From positions 1,868,501-1,932,500 of the forward strand of contig VCAZ01000019.1 of the NCBI GenBank assembly GCA_005784505.1: a DNA stretch of 64,000 nucleotides, in the 5' to 3' direction. How positions within the stretch are numbered: the first letter of the stretch is position 1; each line of letters begins with the position of its first letter. Both the position numbers and the translations under genes were made by a program. The notes below the pieces were generated by a model that was not told where the DNA came from, made no database searches, and saw only the letters and a list, made by a program, of their open reading frames with translations. The DNA is from Bagarius yarrelli. Taxonomy: Eukaryota; Chordata; Actinopteri; Siluriformes; Sisoridae. Of this stretch, positions 21,097-33,221 are shown piece by piece.

Positions 21097-22386
21097 TGAA
21101 TAAAATACATGACCCTCACCTTGACCCTAACTCTAAAGTGAGGCCTCATTGTTTGAAGTGCAGTTCCTCACCCAGATTTTGCAGTCTGCAAGCTTTGCAT
21201 AAAAAAGAATAAAAATCGTTATCAGTTACCTTACCTTGCTGTTTTTGTTGCACCCTTTCTTACCCCGCTGATTTATTCAGAAGGGTGAGAAGCTGCTGCC
21301 AGTCTTATTGGATGGCAGCTGGTGTGATTCTGCCTCCTGCCTTGCACCCAGGTGCTTCTGCGGGATCCATAACAATTGGGGTGCTGAAGTGCCGCTGTTC
21401 TTGGGCAGGGGCCGCAGTCCTGCCATAAATATACTGATAAAATCCACAAAATGAAATATATAAAAGATGTTTAATAAAATAGGGAAATTAAGGAAAGAAG
21501 CAAAGAAGTTGGTGTATTATCTTTATTTTTCGCAAAAGTAAAGTGAATACTTAGGGTTTTATACATGTGCGTGTAAAATGTGTGACCTTTACACCAGGTC
21601 TTGGTGCCCAATTCCGATTTTGTGATGTTCTTGTTTGTTCATTGTAGGTTTTGTCTTTTGTTTTATTGGTTATTTTACAACTTGTAGCATCGATTAACAT
21701 AAGAAAATAATTCAGACCCCCTAGTTACTATTATACTATAGTGTAGGAATCAGTAGTTCTTGTAAATGATTCATGTACTACAAAAAAGCTAACTGAATAG
21801 GAAATATAGGTCTGGACCCAGAGAAGGGTAATTGGTATTAAAACGAATTATCAAGTACGTTACTCCTATGACGTGTCTATCATCGCCATGGAGACAACCA
21901 GTAAATAAAACAGCCGTGTTTGCCAGCCTAGGTGAGAACAGACAAGTGACCTTTAGCCTATAGACAGCGAGAATATGCTTGTGTAAAAGTGTGTGTCTAA
22001 AATGAAAGGAGAGGGTTGAGTATTCAGCCTTATATGTAAAAAAATACTTAATTAATGTCTTTACAATGCAATTACAACACACTGGCACAAAATAACTCTA
22101 ACATCAATAATAGAGCTCTCAATCACATGACCAAATATTTGGGACCACATACACACCTACAGCATTCATGATTTAAAATGCAAAATATGTGTTGTCGGAT
22201 ATGCTGTTATACATGTTATAGATTATAAGAAGCCCCGAAGGCCATAATTTAATTCAATTCATAAAATTAAAAAATATAATTTTCTAGTTAAATAAACTAG
22301 CTATTTGTTTTGGTACTATTTTGGTAAATTTACATGACCAAATTAAACTTAACGATTAATTTATTCAGTCACATTATGTAAAATTA
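21097..22386. other. Spacer with no gene seen
   Basis: Minus-strand frames such as 21789-22088 have no recognisable domain. A short motif at 21596-21625 resembles the left part of 7010-7560. No convincing exon. Confidence 0.4.
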
Positions 22387-22640
22387 AGTCAAGTCAAGTG
22401 ACCTTTATTTCTATAGCGCTTTTAACAATGGGGATTCTTTCAAAGCAGTTTTACAGAAATACATCAGAAATGACAACATTAAACATTCATTAAAACAGTC
22501 AATTTGATTGATATCTCTAAATGTTGAGTCCCCAACTAAGCAAGCCAGCGTTGACGGCAGCAAGGAACCAAAACTCCATCGGGGACAGAATAGAAAAAAA
22601 AAACCTTAGGAGAACCAGGCTCAGTCGAAGGGGGTCAGTT
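22387..22640 (-). repeat. Common fish dispersed repeat (TTTATTTCTATAGCGCTTTT type)
   Basis: Starts with CAAGTCAAGTGACCTTTATT and TATAGCGCTTTTAACAATGG, followed by AAAGCAGTTTTACAGAAATA, AAGCAAGCCAGCG and CAAGGAACC, CTTAGGAGAACCAGGCTCAG. A widespread fish repeat of uncertain class; a similar 3' end in opposite orientation is at 23931-24118. Confidence 0.55.
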
Positions 22641-22856
22641 CTCCTCTGACCAGATAAACCAGTAGGTTACCCATGCTGCAGCAAAGTTTCTGTAGTCTTG
22701 TCCGGATAGCCGTTTAGAAGACAAAAGAACACTGAGAAACTGCCTTATTGTCTCCAAAAAACTGACTTATTGTCTCAAGAAACTGCCTTATTGTAATAAG
22801 AAATATATTTAAAAAAAAACACCACACACTATTAACTCAAGACAAGTATTGCAGAT

Positions 22857-23035
22857 ATCAAGTTTAAGTTCAAGGAGCTTTATTGTCATTTCAACCATAT
22901 ATAGCAGGTGCAGTACACAGTCAAATGAACTAACATTTCTCCAGGACCCCTTGGTGCTACACAAAACATAGAATTTCACAAAACAACAAAGAGCCACTGA
23001 ACACAATAGACATAAAGTGCATGTGTGCAACCTAA
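22857..23035 (-). repeat. Dispersed repeat (GCTTTATTGTCATTTCAACC type)
   Basis: GGAGCTTTATTGTCATTTCA, ACCATATATAGCAGGTGCAG, CTCCAGGACCCCTTGGTGCT. A well-known kind of fish dispersed repeat. No coding content. Confidence 0.5.
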
Positions 23036-23639
23036 ACTGTAATAGACATGACTTCTTGTTACATTTCTTTTAAAAATTCCAAATAATTTTTAATTGAATA
23101 AACATAGGCTATATAACAAAAATATAACACGTCACACAAAATCTTTTTCAACCATTGTCTTGTAATTTTTCTACATTTCTTTCATTTATAGGTTCTTGAG
23201 ATGGAAAAAAGTAAAATTGACATTCTTTGACTTATCAAATCTTTTGCTTTTGAAAAAGCAAATAAATAAAATAAGAAAACAGATCAATAAGCTGAAATGC
23301 AGTGAAAATCAAACCAGGGATGTTTATGAGGCTAGAAACACTTCAGAATTATAAAAAAAATTGTAAATCAGGATCTATACTTCTATTTGAGAATCATAAA
23401 AAATATTGATACTTTGAGACTGATACGACCAACCCCTTCTTTCAATCACACTACCAAGAAAATTACATGCTCCACCAACCAAAACAACAGTTTTAAGATT
23501 TCTTTGGATTCAATAAAACTAAACCTTACCAGCACACTTTGTCACAAAGTTGTCCAGAATACAGAATTATCCAAAATGTCTCTATTTGCTTTAGCTTTAC
23601 ATTTTCCCTTCACTGAGGCTAGAAGGCTCAAACACTATT
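23036..23639. other. Spacer leading into a Tc1 remnant
   Basis: AT-rich. A 107-codon plus-strand frame (23387-23710) runs into the Tc1 remnant; its left part may be decayed Tc1 sequence but I cannot align it. Confidence 0.4.
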
Positions 23640-23930
23640 CCATCATTACAATGGACCTGTGCACCAAGCCCCTAAACTGCATGATTCGAGTGTCTTGCAT
23701 AGAGCCCTGAGTCTGATTTAACCCCACGGAACACCTTTAGGATAAACTGGAGAGCCAGTGACACCACAGACCTCAGTGAACATTAGTTCCTAAAATCACC
23801 AATCATTTTGTGGTTAAATTAGCAAATCCCAACAGCCATAATATACAACCTAATGAAGAGTTTTTTTCAAAAGTGTAGAAGTTATTATAGGTTCAAAAGA
23901 ATAAATCTGGAATAGGATGGACTGGGACTC
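23640..23930 (+). mobile_element. Degenerate Tc1-like element, 3' part
   Basis: GTGCACCAAGCCCCTAAACT, then TAGAGCCCTGAGTCTGATTT, AACCCCACGGAACACCTTTA, GGATAAACTGG resemble decayed codons for the catalytic core (…SPDLNPIEHLWDEL). The end AATAAATCTGGAATAGGATG matches 5206-5362. Frame broken throughout. Confidence 0.55.
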
Positions 23931-24118
23931 TGCTCCACTGGTCCAAGGCTACAGTTTACATTACATTTGATCATTACAATATGTTGTATTGGTTTCTTCC
24001 TACTTCATCTCAGGGAGTTTTTTCTTTTACTGTTACTGCATTCTGTGTTAAGCTGTTTTAAGACAATGTCTAATGTTAAAAGCGCAAAACAAATAAAATT
24101 TAATTGAATTGAATTGAT
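23931..24118 (+). repeat. Dispersed repeat 3' end
   Basis: Ends AAAGCGCAAAACAAATAAAA then TTTAATTGAATTGAATTGA, the plus-sense 3' end of the repeat type at 22387-22640. Confidence 0.5.
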
Positions 24119-24675
24119 GTTTAAAACTACATAAATGCTACAACACTACTGTAGATCTCCAACACTCCTGTCCATATAGTGTATATGCATCGACACCAAA
24201 AATAATATGTAACATTTATTTAATAACATTCTTTCTATTTGGTTATCTTCCAAAAATGTATCTTGATTGTGGTGGATCATAGGATTTTCCCAGGAATCAG
24301 AGGTAGGTAGAGTATACAAAACTTTTACTGGCATTATAAAACTATTCTTTTTGACATCTTCCAGCTAAACATGTGCTAAACTTAAGCGGGAGACTCGTAG
24401 CAGTCTCTCCAAAGTCTCACAAGACTTGTGAAAAATTCATATAAAGTAATTATTTAAAAATTCTTATATTTACTACTATTTGACAGTAATGTAGGAACGT
24501 AAAAATAATAATAAAAATAATGTTTTTTTCACTAAAAATGTACTTGAGTAATATTTAAAATACACATCATTAAATATACTCTGAAAGTATACGTTACCCA
24601 AAAAATTTACTTAAGTGTAATTCGTTACTACCCAGGAACAAAAATTAAAAAGAAGTTACAACAAATATTAACTAG
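24119..24675. other. Spacer with no gene seen
   Basis: AT-rich. No gene, tandem repeat or transposon terminus recognised. Confidence 0.5.
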
Positions 24676-24715
24676 AGGGTGCCAATACTTTGATGCATAT
24701 AAATACAACCCCAAT

Positions 24716-26094
24716 TCCAGTAAAGTTGGGACGTTGTGTAAAAGGTATAAAAATAAAACAGAATACAATGACCTGCAAATCCTTGTTGCCCCATATTCAA
24801 TTAAAAAAACTCAAGACATGCAATTTTTGAACAGCTAAACTTAATCTGGGAGAGGGGTATTTTCTCTGTGTTACATCATCTTTTCTTGTTCCAACACTCA
24901 ATAAGCATTTGGGAACTGAGGACACTAACTGTTGAAGTTTTGTGGGTGGAATTCTTTTCCATTCTTAGTTGGTGTTTGACTTCAGTTGCTCAACAGTCTG
25001 GGGTCTGAGTTTTTGTATTTTGCGCTTTATAATACAAATAATTGAAAATCAATGCTAGGAGGGTGTGGACTGCGGGAAGGTCAGTCCAGTACCAACACTC
25101 TGCAGGGACATCTCCGAAAAAAACGTTGTTTGGATGGCAGCATATGTTGCTCCAAAACCTGTACCTTTTAACATCAGTGGTACTTTCACAGATGTGCAAG
25201 TTACCCATGCCATGGGCACTAATGCACCCCCCATGCTATCACAGATGCTGGCTTTTGAAATTTGGATGGTCCTTATTCTCTTTAGTCCGGTGGACATAAC
25301 ATCCATGATTTCCATAAACTATTTAAAAATGTGGACTCGACAGACCACAGCGCACTTTACCATTTTGCATCAGTCCATCTTGGCCCAGAGAAGCCAGCAG
25401 TGTTTCTGCGTGTTGTTGATGCATGGCTAGTGTTTGTCATGGTACAAGGTTACCTTGCACTTGTACAAGTTGCAAAGAACTATGTTAATTGACAATGGTT
25501 CTCCAAAATCTTTTTGAGCCCACATGGTAATATCCTTTACAGAATTTCGTCTATTTGTCAATGACGTGCCATCTAAAGGATCAAAAGTCATGGCCATTCA
25601 TGGTTGGTTTTCAGAGATTTTGCCGTATTCTCTGAATATTCTGATGATATAATGGACTGTAGATGAGGGAATACCTAAATTTCTTGCAGTTGTACATTAA
25701 GTAAAGTTGTTCCTAAGCTGTTCAACTATTGGCTCGAGTAGTTGGTTATAAAGTGGTGAACCATGCCCCATTGTTGCTTATGAACCTTTACAGAATCCTC
25801 CTTTTATACTCAATCATGACACTTACCTGTTTCTATTAAACTTGTTCACCTGTGGAATGTTCCAAACAGAGTTTTTTGGATCATTCCCCAACTTTTCCAG
25901 TTTTCCTTTTGTTGCCCTTGTCCTAGCTCTTTCAGGCTGTGTTGCAGGTATCAAATTTTAAATGAGCAAATATTTGCCAGACACAATAAAGTTTATCAGT
26001 TTGAACAAGTGCATATCTTGTCTTTGTGGAGTTTTTAATTGGATATGGGTCGACGAGAATTTACAGGCCATTGTATACTGTTTTTATTTATGTT
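24716..26094 (-). mobile_element. Tc1-like element with long subterminal inverted repeats, right tip lost
   Basis: The left end CAACCCCAATTCCAGTAAAG follows a TA. About 40 bp in, TAAAAATAAAACAGAATACA begins a long stretch matched by the reverse complement of the right side (down from 26094, e.g. CATAAATAAAAACAGTATAC). On the minus strand, GMGNLHICES-type codons (around 25190-25240; readable as MGNLHICESTTDVKRY) mark a Tc1-family transposase region, but frames are broken by many indels. The outermost ~30 bp of the right repeat is missing. Non-functional. Confidence 0.65.
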
Positions 26095-26126
26095 GGAAGG
26101 TGCCAATACTGCATACAAATACAATA

Positions 26127-26889
26127 AATAATGGAATTTTTAGTTAAATAATAAAGCTACAGTGTGTATCATTTCTGTTCCACAGCTCCTCGGTTCCATT
26201 AGTTTGGTGAAATTTTACATGTTCTCCATATGTCCGTGTGGGATTCTCCAGTTTTTTTTTGTATGTGGATTGACTTAAGATGGATAAACTTGACCAGGAT
26301 GACCAGGATAAAGCAGATTTTGCACTTATTTCTTATTTTATTCGTGTTTTTAGGGTGCCAATAAAAGTTAACTTCAAAATAAAATTTCCACTTTTCCTAA
26401 TTTAATTGGATTCTAAAGCCAGTAACATTGTTCTATTGCACACACGCGCTTGTTCTGCATCTCACGCAGACACTTTAGCCTCACTAGCATCAATTGAGCA
26501 GTACTTTGAAGCAGCAGCATGCAGGGGAACAGATTACCCAAGAGACTCTTCGATTGGCTTTGAAGCCTTTCTTTGTTACTGCTGTTTCGGCAGCTCACAT
26601 CACACACAAACACACTCTTGTCACTCATCCTTCCTTACTCTTTCTCTCCATTTTTTATGTGAGCAGGGTTTTACTCTGTGTAAACTGTTTCAGATGCATG
26701 CAATTAGTCAAGAGGCTTAAAATCCACAAATAATGGCAAATAGTGGAATGCAACAAAAACAGCTGGTCCTATCTGGGCAAAAACAACTTATTTTGTCTTG
26801 TGTTACAATTCCCTAATAATATTACTCTATCAGAATAATTTTATTCCCATCAGAAATGCCCAATAAAGCCTTTGTTCACTCAAAGACTT
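26127..26889. other. Spacer with no gene seen
   Basis: Overlapping short frames at 26406-26733 on both strands show no domain. A third GGGTGCCAATA motif occurs at 26352. No convincing gene. Confidence 0.4.
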
Positions 26890-28420
26890 GGTCAACTGTA
26901 CAGCTTTGATCACTGTAGAATCTTATTTTACTGTAGATCTTTGATTACTGTAGATTCTTAACCCACTGTTTATCTTTGATCACTGTAGATTCTAAGCCCA
27001 CGGTGTATCTTTGATCACTGTAGATTCTTAGCCCACTGTGTATCTTTGATCACTGTAGATTCTTAGCCCACTGTGTATCTTTGATCACTGTGAATTCTAA
27101 GATTACTGTAGATCTTTGATCACTGTAGATTCTAAGTTTACTGTAGATCTTTGATCACTGTAGATTTTAGCTTATTGTAGATCTTTGATCACTATAGAAT
27201 CTTATCTTACTGTAGGTCTTTCATCACTGTGGATTCTTATCTTACTGTAGATCTTTGATCACTGTAGATTTTCAGATTACTGTATATCTTTGATCACTGT
27301 AGATTCTTATTTTACTGTAGATCTTTGATCACTGTAGATTTTTGTAGATTATTGATCACTATAGAATCTTAGCTGTTTGTCTTTGATCATTCTAGATTCT
27401 AAGCTTACTGTAGATCTTTGATCACTGTAGATTTTAGCTTATTGTAGATCATTATTCACTATAGAATCTTGGCTGTTTATCTTTCATCACTGTAGATTCT
27501 TATCTTACTGTGCATCTTTGATCACTGTAGATTTTAATCTTATTGCTGATTATCGATCACTATAGAATCTTAGCTTACTGTAGATCTTTGAAAACTGTAG
27601 ATTTTATTAGTAGATCTTGCATTAGCTTCATATTTTACTAGCTCACTTCATGTCCTTGATAACTGTAGATTCTTATCTCACTGAAGATCCTTTATCACTG
27701 TAGATTTCCAAATCTTTGATCACTATAGAATCTTAGCTTAATGTAGATCTTTGATTACTGTAAATTCTTGGCTTACTGATGACTATAGAACCTTAGCTTG
27801 CTGTAGATCCATGATCACTATAGAACTTTAGTTTACTGTAGATCTTTGATTACTATATAATCTTATCTTACCATAGAGATTTAATTACCTTTAGGACCTG
27901 AGTCGGAATAGAATCCGGGCCCACGGTGCGCAACTGCGCATGGAAATCTTTCGTCACTAAAGAGTCTTAGCTTACTGTAGATCTTTGATAACTAGAATTT
28001 TAGCATACTTTAGATCTTTGATAACTATAAAATCTTAGCTTACTGTAGGTGTTTGATTACTGTAGAATTAGCTGACTGTACATCTTTGATCACTGTAGAT
28101 TCTTAGTTTGCTGTAGATCTGTGATTACTGTACTTGCCTAGCTTACTGTAGAGCCTTTAATAACCTTGGAGTTTTCAACCATTAAAGTCTTTGCTCACTA
28201 TAGAGTCTTAATCCACTAAAGCGCCTTGCCCCACCACAGAGCTTTTGACCAATGTAGAGTCTTTGTTAAGGATTTTTTCACAGATGAGCCTTAGCTTTAT
28301 GTAAAGTCTTGGCCCAGTGTAAAGCCTTGAACGAATGTAGAGCTTTTGTTTACTGTATAGCCTTAGCCTTGTAGCCTTGGAGCCTTGTCCACTTTAGCGC
28401 ATTGGCCGCATGCTTTGCAG
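26890..28420 (+). repeat. ~35-bp minisatellite decaying rightward
   Basis: Core unit close to TAGATCTTTGATCACTG followed by TAGATTCTTATCTTACTG, i.e. two related ~17-bp halves. Units are most regular from about 26930 to 27620, then increasingly variable. By 28140-28400 they have drifted to TAGAGCCTTTGACC- and TAGAGTCTTTG-like half-units. A SINE-4-like antisense scrap (GGAATAGAATCCGGGCCC) interrupts the array at about 27900-27945. Confidence 0.85.
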
Positions 28421-28756
28421 ATTCTTCAGGGTATTTTCCAGTTACTAAAATCATTTAAAAAACTAATGGACTGACATAGACTGTTATAGGCTGATTGGCA
28501 TCATTGTTCTGGGTGTGTTAATGAAATTGGACTCGATGATAGGTTGGCACTCCATTTAAAATGTGTCCTGCTTCATACCCAATAGATAGTCTCAGGAATA
28601 CCATGTTGCCTTGTAAAAGGTAAAAACTACAGAAAATGGATAGACGGATAAATGACATGACATGTACTGTACAGATATTAGAATCTACTGTGTAATATCA
28701 CTCTTTTAAACTTTAATCATTTTGAGAGCAACTGTTTATAAACTGATTAACTCCAC

Positions 28757-29145
28757 TGCGGTTTTCTCCACTGGCTCCCAGTAGATGCATACAGCAACGA
28801 TGCTTGCCTACAAATTCAACGGAGCAGCACCCTCCTACCTTTAAGCAATCCTCGCATCACACTATGCTCTCTTAGATCCACAGGTACCGCTCGACTGGTG
28901 GAAAGAACTTCTCATCAATGTCAGTGTCACTGGCTGTCCTCAATATTACAGACCCACTTCTTTCTCAAATACTGGGCAGTTGACATTTAAAAAAAAATCT
29001 CTGCTGCTCTTTTTAACAGTTTTTGTGTGTTGTTACACTTTGGTTTGTGATCCAATGTACCAGTATTGAGCGGTTCAATGATGTGACTCAAAGCACTTTT
29101 GTACCTTGCTCTGGATAAGAGCTAAATGCTGTAAATGTAAATGAT
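28757..29145 (+). pseudogene. L2-like LINE 3' remnant
   Basis: CTCCACTGGCTCCCAGTAGA reads LHWLPV-like, followed by TGCTTGCCTACAAATTCAAC and GCACCCTCCTACC, the usual C-terminal region of fish L2-type ORF2. It ends in a tail GATAAGAGCTAAATGCTGTA, AATGTAAATG. Heavily broken; clade inferred. Confidence 0.5.
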
Positions 29146-29242
29146 TATCATCGGTTTTATTATTTATAAAATAAAATCAAAAGACGAAGAGAAATAGACA
29201 TCATAGTTTTCAAATCCATATCAAATAATCCCACAAATAGAA

Positions 29243-29284
<42 letters not shown>

Positions 29285-29569
29285 TATTTAAGTGTCTTGT
29301 GTGTGTTTGTATACACATCCAATGTGTCCTTTGCTGTCCTCTGAAAGACATTTGGCTGCACAAAACACAGCTGATCTCTAGCCTGATGGTGACCTCTGGT
29401 TATGCAATCAATATAATAGTGCACAAATAAATCTGTTAGCTTTCACACACACACACACACACACACAAACCCACAACCTGCTTAAGACAGGATTTTTTTT
29501 AAATTACCGACTACATCGAGAAATTTATTTAATCAAACTGGGGGAAAATATATATATAAAACTGGGGGG
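29146..29569. other. Spacer with GA and CA microsatellites
   Basis: (GA)n at 29247-29278 and (CA)n at 29442-29467. No gene; frames here owe their length to the GA tract. Confidence 0.7.
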
Positions 29570-29757
29570 AAGTGGGTGGCTCATGGTTAAGGTGTTGGAT
29601 TACCAACCCGAAAGGTTGTGGGTTCAATTCCCAGCTCTGGCAAGCCACCACTGTTGACCCCTGAGCAAGGCCCTTAACCCCCAATTGCTCAGCTGTATAA
29701 CAAGGAATATTGTAAGTCGCTCTGGATAAGGGCATCTGCCAAATACTGCAAATGTAA
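29570..29757 (+). mobile_element. SINE-2, plus strand
   Basis: GTGGGTGGCTCATGGTTAAG, GTGGGTTCAATTCCCAGCTC (B box), CCTGAGCAAGGCCCTTAACC, CGCTCTGGATAAGGGCATCT, GCCAAATACTGCAAATG. Confidence 0.75.
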
Positions 29758-29959
29758 ATATAAAACTGGTTCCACGTATAAACTTTATTGATCCGATGCA
29801 GGCCAGAACTTAAGTATTATAATAGATAAGATTTTGTGTTGTAAATTTTTTTTACAAAAATATGAAAATTAAAATCATTTAACACCGATAATTTGTAGCA
29901 TATGTCTCTAACATAATCCTCGTTTACCATAAGCTAATGCTAAAAGCTCTGAAAGAATT

Positions 29960-30485
29960 ATGCTTCATGTTCTTGTTTCATGTTAGATCTTTATTCGTGT
30001 TTCGTTCATGTTTATTCTGTTTCATGTTTATGTTTGGGTTTTTTATGTTTATGTTTTATGTTTGTTATGTTTCTTGTTTTATGTTTATATTGCGTTGAAA
30101 TTTTGAGTTCATTGTTCATGCCTTTGTTTACCTTCTGTCTTGTTTCCTGTCACATGATCCCCCTGTCCTTGTGTCATGTTCTCATTGGTTAGTTCGGTTA
30201 TGTGTTCCTTATTGTGTTCAGGTGTCTCTCGTTTAGTTAATGTGGTTCCTCTTAGTCCTGTGTACAAATAGCCCTTGTGTTAACCTTTGTCCTTATCTTG
30301 AATTTCGGGTGTGTCCCTGTACCTGTAGTTAAGTGTATTATAGTTAAGTTCATGTTTATTGTTTGTGTTCAAGTCAAGTCAAGTCAAGCTAAGCTAAGTT
30401 AAGTTAAGTTAAGTTAAGTCAGCCATATGCTTATGTAGAGTGTTAATGTTATAAATAAACTGCACCTTTGGGTTCTCAAAGGAAA
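29960..30485 (+). repeat. LTR-like dispersed repeat, AATAAA near the 3' end
   Basis: T-rich left part with many TTTATGTTTATG-like steps, a CCTGTCACATGATCCCCCTG middle, a CAAGTCAAGTCAAG to TTAAGTTAAGTTAAG pentamer run (30371-30419), and the end AATAAACTGCACCTTTGGGT. The last segment is shared with the solo-LTR-like element at 32746-33133. Could be a truncated LTR; no terminal CA or target duplication seen. Confidence 0.4.
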
Positions 30486-30644
30486 AATCCACTCCACTCC
30501 AATATTTCTTCAAGTATCATAAAATTTTAGGTGGCATCCAACATTTATCTTTAATTAATACTATAATAGATTTTTCTTTTAGTTTAAACATCTTACAGAC
30601 TAATTTGGGGAACTTTAACTTCAACTAAGGGTTTTACCTATAAC

Positions 30645-30830
30645 CGGCAATGTTGATGGCTGATGGCTGGTTGATAAGGTGTGGTCTGCTGTCTGAAAGA
30701 TCATGGTTCATGATCATGGTTCCCAGCTTCACCAAGCTGCCACTGTTGGGCCCCTGAGCAAGGCCCTTAACACCCAATTGCTCAAAAGAGGTAAATGTAA
30801 GTCGCTCTGAATGAATAATGATATCACAGA
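30645..30830 (+). mobile_element. SINE-2, plus strand, with internal duplication
   Basis: GATGGCTGGTTGATAAGGTG head. The B-box area contains a repeated ATCATGGTTC (ATCATGGTTCATGATCATGG). Then GCCACTGTTGGGCCCCTGAG, CAAGGCCCTTAACACCCAAT, AAGTCGCTCTGAATGA. Confidence 0.65.
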
Positions 30831-31076
30831 GCTGCTGGATGTTAGACACATGGTTCTTTACAGCCTTCCACTTGGGTGCCCCACAGGTGCTCAATAGGGT
30901 TCAGGTCTGGAGACATACTTGGCCACCTCATTAACTTCACCTTCAGCTTCCTTTTTATAGTAATGTCCTCTGAGAAGACACACTAAAATGTTTGCTTAAA
31001 TTAGAGGGGTAAACACACTTGAGTGAGTGTGAGTTACTGTAGGTAGGACAATATTATAGCACCAACTATTCAATTC

Positions 31077-31430
31077 ATTCATCTTCTATACCCGCTTTTT
31101 CTCTAATTCGGGGTAACTGGGATCTGCTAGAGTCTATCCCAGCCGTCTCTGAAAGGGCGAAGGGCAGGAGGGGGAAACCCTGGACAGGTCACCAGTCCAT
31201 CACAGGGCCACACACACACTCACACTTACACTCACTCCTATAAGCAATTTAGAATCACCCATAAATCTAACATACATGTTTTTGGACTGCGAGAGGAAAC
31301 CGGAGAAACTGGAGTAAACCCACGCAATCACAGGGAGAACATGGAAACTCCACACAGAAACACCCCTGCTCGGGAATCGAACCCGGATCCTTCTTAATGT
31401 GTGCTAACTACTAAGCCACTGTGCAAGCAC
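31077..31430 (-). mobile_element. SINE-1, full length, minus strand
   Basis: CATTCATCTTCTATACCCGC tail, GATCTGCTAGAGTCTATCCC, GGACAGGTCACCAGTCCATC, GAATCGAACCCGGATCC (antisense B box), CTAAGCCACTGTGC (antisense A-box side). Confidence 0.8.
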
Positions 31431-31866
31431 TGTTACAAGAACATTATTATAGACATGTTTAATGTTTAATTTAATATTCATAGACAAGTTGTTTTCTTTT
31501 TAAATTCCTTTTGGTGAGTCCTTATAGAGAAAATCATTTTTAAAAAGCTTAATTATGTCAAAAAACAAAAAAAACTTAAAACATTGAAATGACCATTTAA
31601 ATGGTATTTTGCCTGTGTGTATTACACGTACTTATTTAATGAAAACCATGGGAAAAACCTGAAAATAAAAAAGAGACTTGAAGAATAAAATGGGACCCGA
31701 CCATAGAGAGTTACAGAGAGAAGAAAAGTAGCAGTGACAGCTGAAGGAGAGTCTGTGTGAGGAAGAATAAATGACTTGGAGTGGGGTCAGAAGACACATT
31801 GGTCTTGTTTTGGCTGAGCTTTATATCGACAGACAAAATCAAATGGAATAAAGGTGAAAGCGAGCG

Positions 31867-31926
<60 letters not shown>

Positions 31927-32480
31927 TACGAGCATGAAAGTGAAAGTGTGTGTGATCTTTAAGGACAACAGAAGGTTAGGTTAACCTTTAGTGATTAGGA
32001 GACTGATGCTTCGTTAAGCACATTCTAGCTCCGGATGTGTTAAACACACATACACACACTCTTAGCACACATTGTGCCAAAAAGCCTAATGATCACTTCC
32101 TTTTGGCCCTGTTACCCCGCTTCAGTGTTTAAACACACAGACTCACAGGTTAACTCAAATCTCATTAGACTGCTCCCAGCTCTCGTTCATGGAATGAATA
32201 ATGTGCCACTAAACATGTACTTACAGTCTCTGCTATTTAAAGCATCGTCTCTGTTCCTTTTTTTTCTCCATACTTAACGTTTCAAGGTCTCTCTCTCTTT
32301 TATTTTTTTGTTGCTGTTACCCATTGATTTCTGGGAGGTTTTTTTTTCTGGTGTTTTGTCTTTCTCCTATTGTTTCTCCACTCAACACTAAGATGCTTAA
32401 AAATTAAGGAACTAATTTTTATTTCATCTATTAAATATAACACATTTATCATTTCCTTTTTTCCCCTTTTTATACTTATG
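31431..32480. other. Spacer with long GA tract
   Basis: A GAGC then (GA)n tract at 31860-31920. Frames on both strands across it are simple-repeat artefacts. No gene seen. Confidence 0.65.
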
Positions 32481-32486
32481 TTGGAT

Positions 32487-32600
32487 TGAATTAAATGTCT
32501 TTATTGCCACTGTATTCCTTTGCAAATTAGGAGCAGTGCCCCTGTCTGGTTCTTGTGCAAAAAACTGAAACAAACATATAACGACAGCTGACAATTGATA
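32487..32600 (-). repeat. Dispersed repeat fragment
   Basis: AAATGTCTTTATTGCCACTG then TTGCAAATTAGGAGCAGTGC and GCAAAAAACTGAAACAAACA resemble the minus-sense 3' tail of a fish dispersed repeat like that at 22857. Low certainty. Confidence 0.3.
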
Positions 32601-32745
32601 CACAGTACCATTTTACAAATAAATACAAGTGACTTGGTCAGGATAAGCAATGAGTAATCTGAGTAAAGTGACCATTTATAGTATTGCATGTTAGATAGAT
32701 GTTTACAATAGGTGTATTTACAAAAATACATATAATAGAACACAC

Positions 32746-33133
32746 TGTCACGATTCCGCCCTCCCTCCACCAGAGGGCCCCATCTCCGGTATTCTGAACA
32801 GCGCTTCTTTGTGTGTTGTTTTGGTTTATAAGCTAGCAGCTTTGGCTAGCACATCGCAAAGTATTGTTTGCTAAGCTACATACTACTGTCACGATTCTGC
32901 CCTCCCTCCACCAGAGGGCCCCATCTAAAGTATTCTGAACAGCGCTTCCTTGTGCCCTTCTGTTTAAACTGTCCTTGTGAATGATTGTTCCCTGTACCAC
33001 GGTGGTGAGACTGCTATGTTGTTCCTGCTATGTTCCTGCTATGTTCCTGCTCTAGTGTTTTGTATTTAGTATCACTGTAAATAAACTGCACTTGGGTTCT
33101 CAGTCTGTCTCGTCTCAGTGGACTATCGTTACA
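32746..33133 (+). mobile_element. Solo-LTR-like element with 5-bp target duplication
   Basis: Begins TGTCACGATT and ends ATCGTTACA, imperfect inverted TG...CA ends. CACAC lies immediately outside both ends (32741-32745 and 33134-33138), as expected for a 5-bp target duplication. AATAAA (33080) sits about 50 bp before the end. The first ~80 bp occur twice: at 32746 and again at 32887 (CTCCACCAGAGGGCCCCATC in both). No internal coding region. LTR superfamily is not determinable. Confidence 0.6.
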
Positions 33134-33221
33134 CACACATTGTTTTTTTTTAACAAAGTGCTTATTCTTTAACAAAATATCAATCCTTATCCTAATGGCA
33201 GAAGATACACTTTACCACAAT

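Noticed and set aside
31711..31984. Open frames rich in Ser/Leu or Arg/Glu
   Set aside because: Created by the GA microsatellite on both strands. Same for 48023-48277, 48348-48660, 48890-49081, 50579-50767 and 55721-56168.
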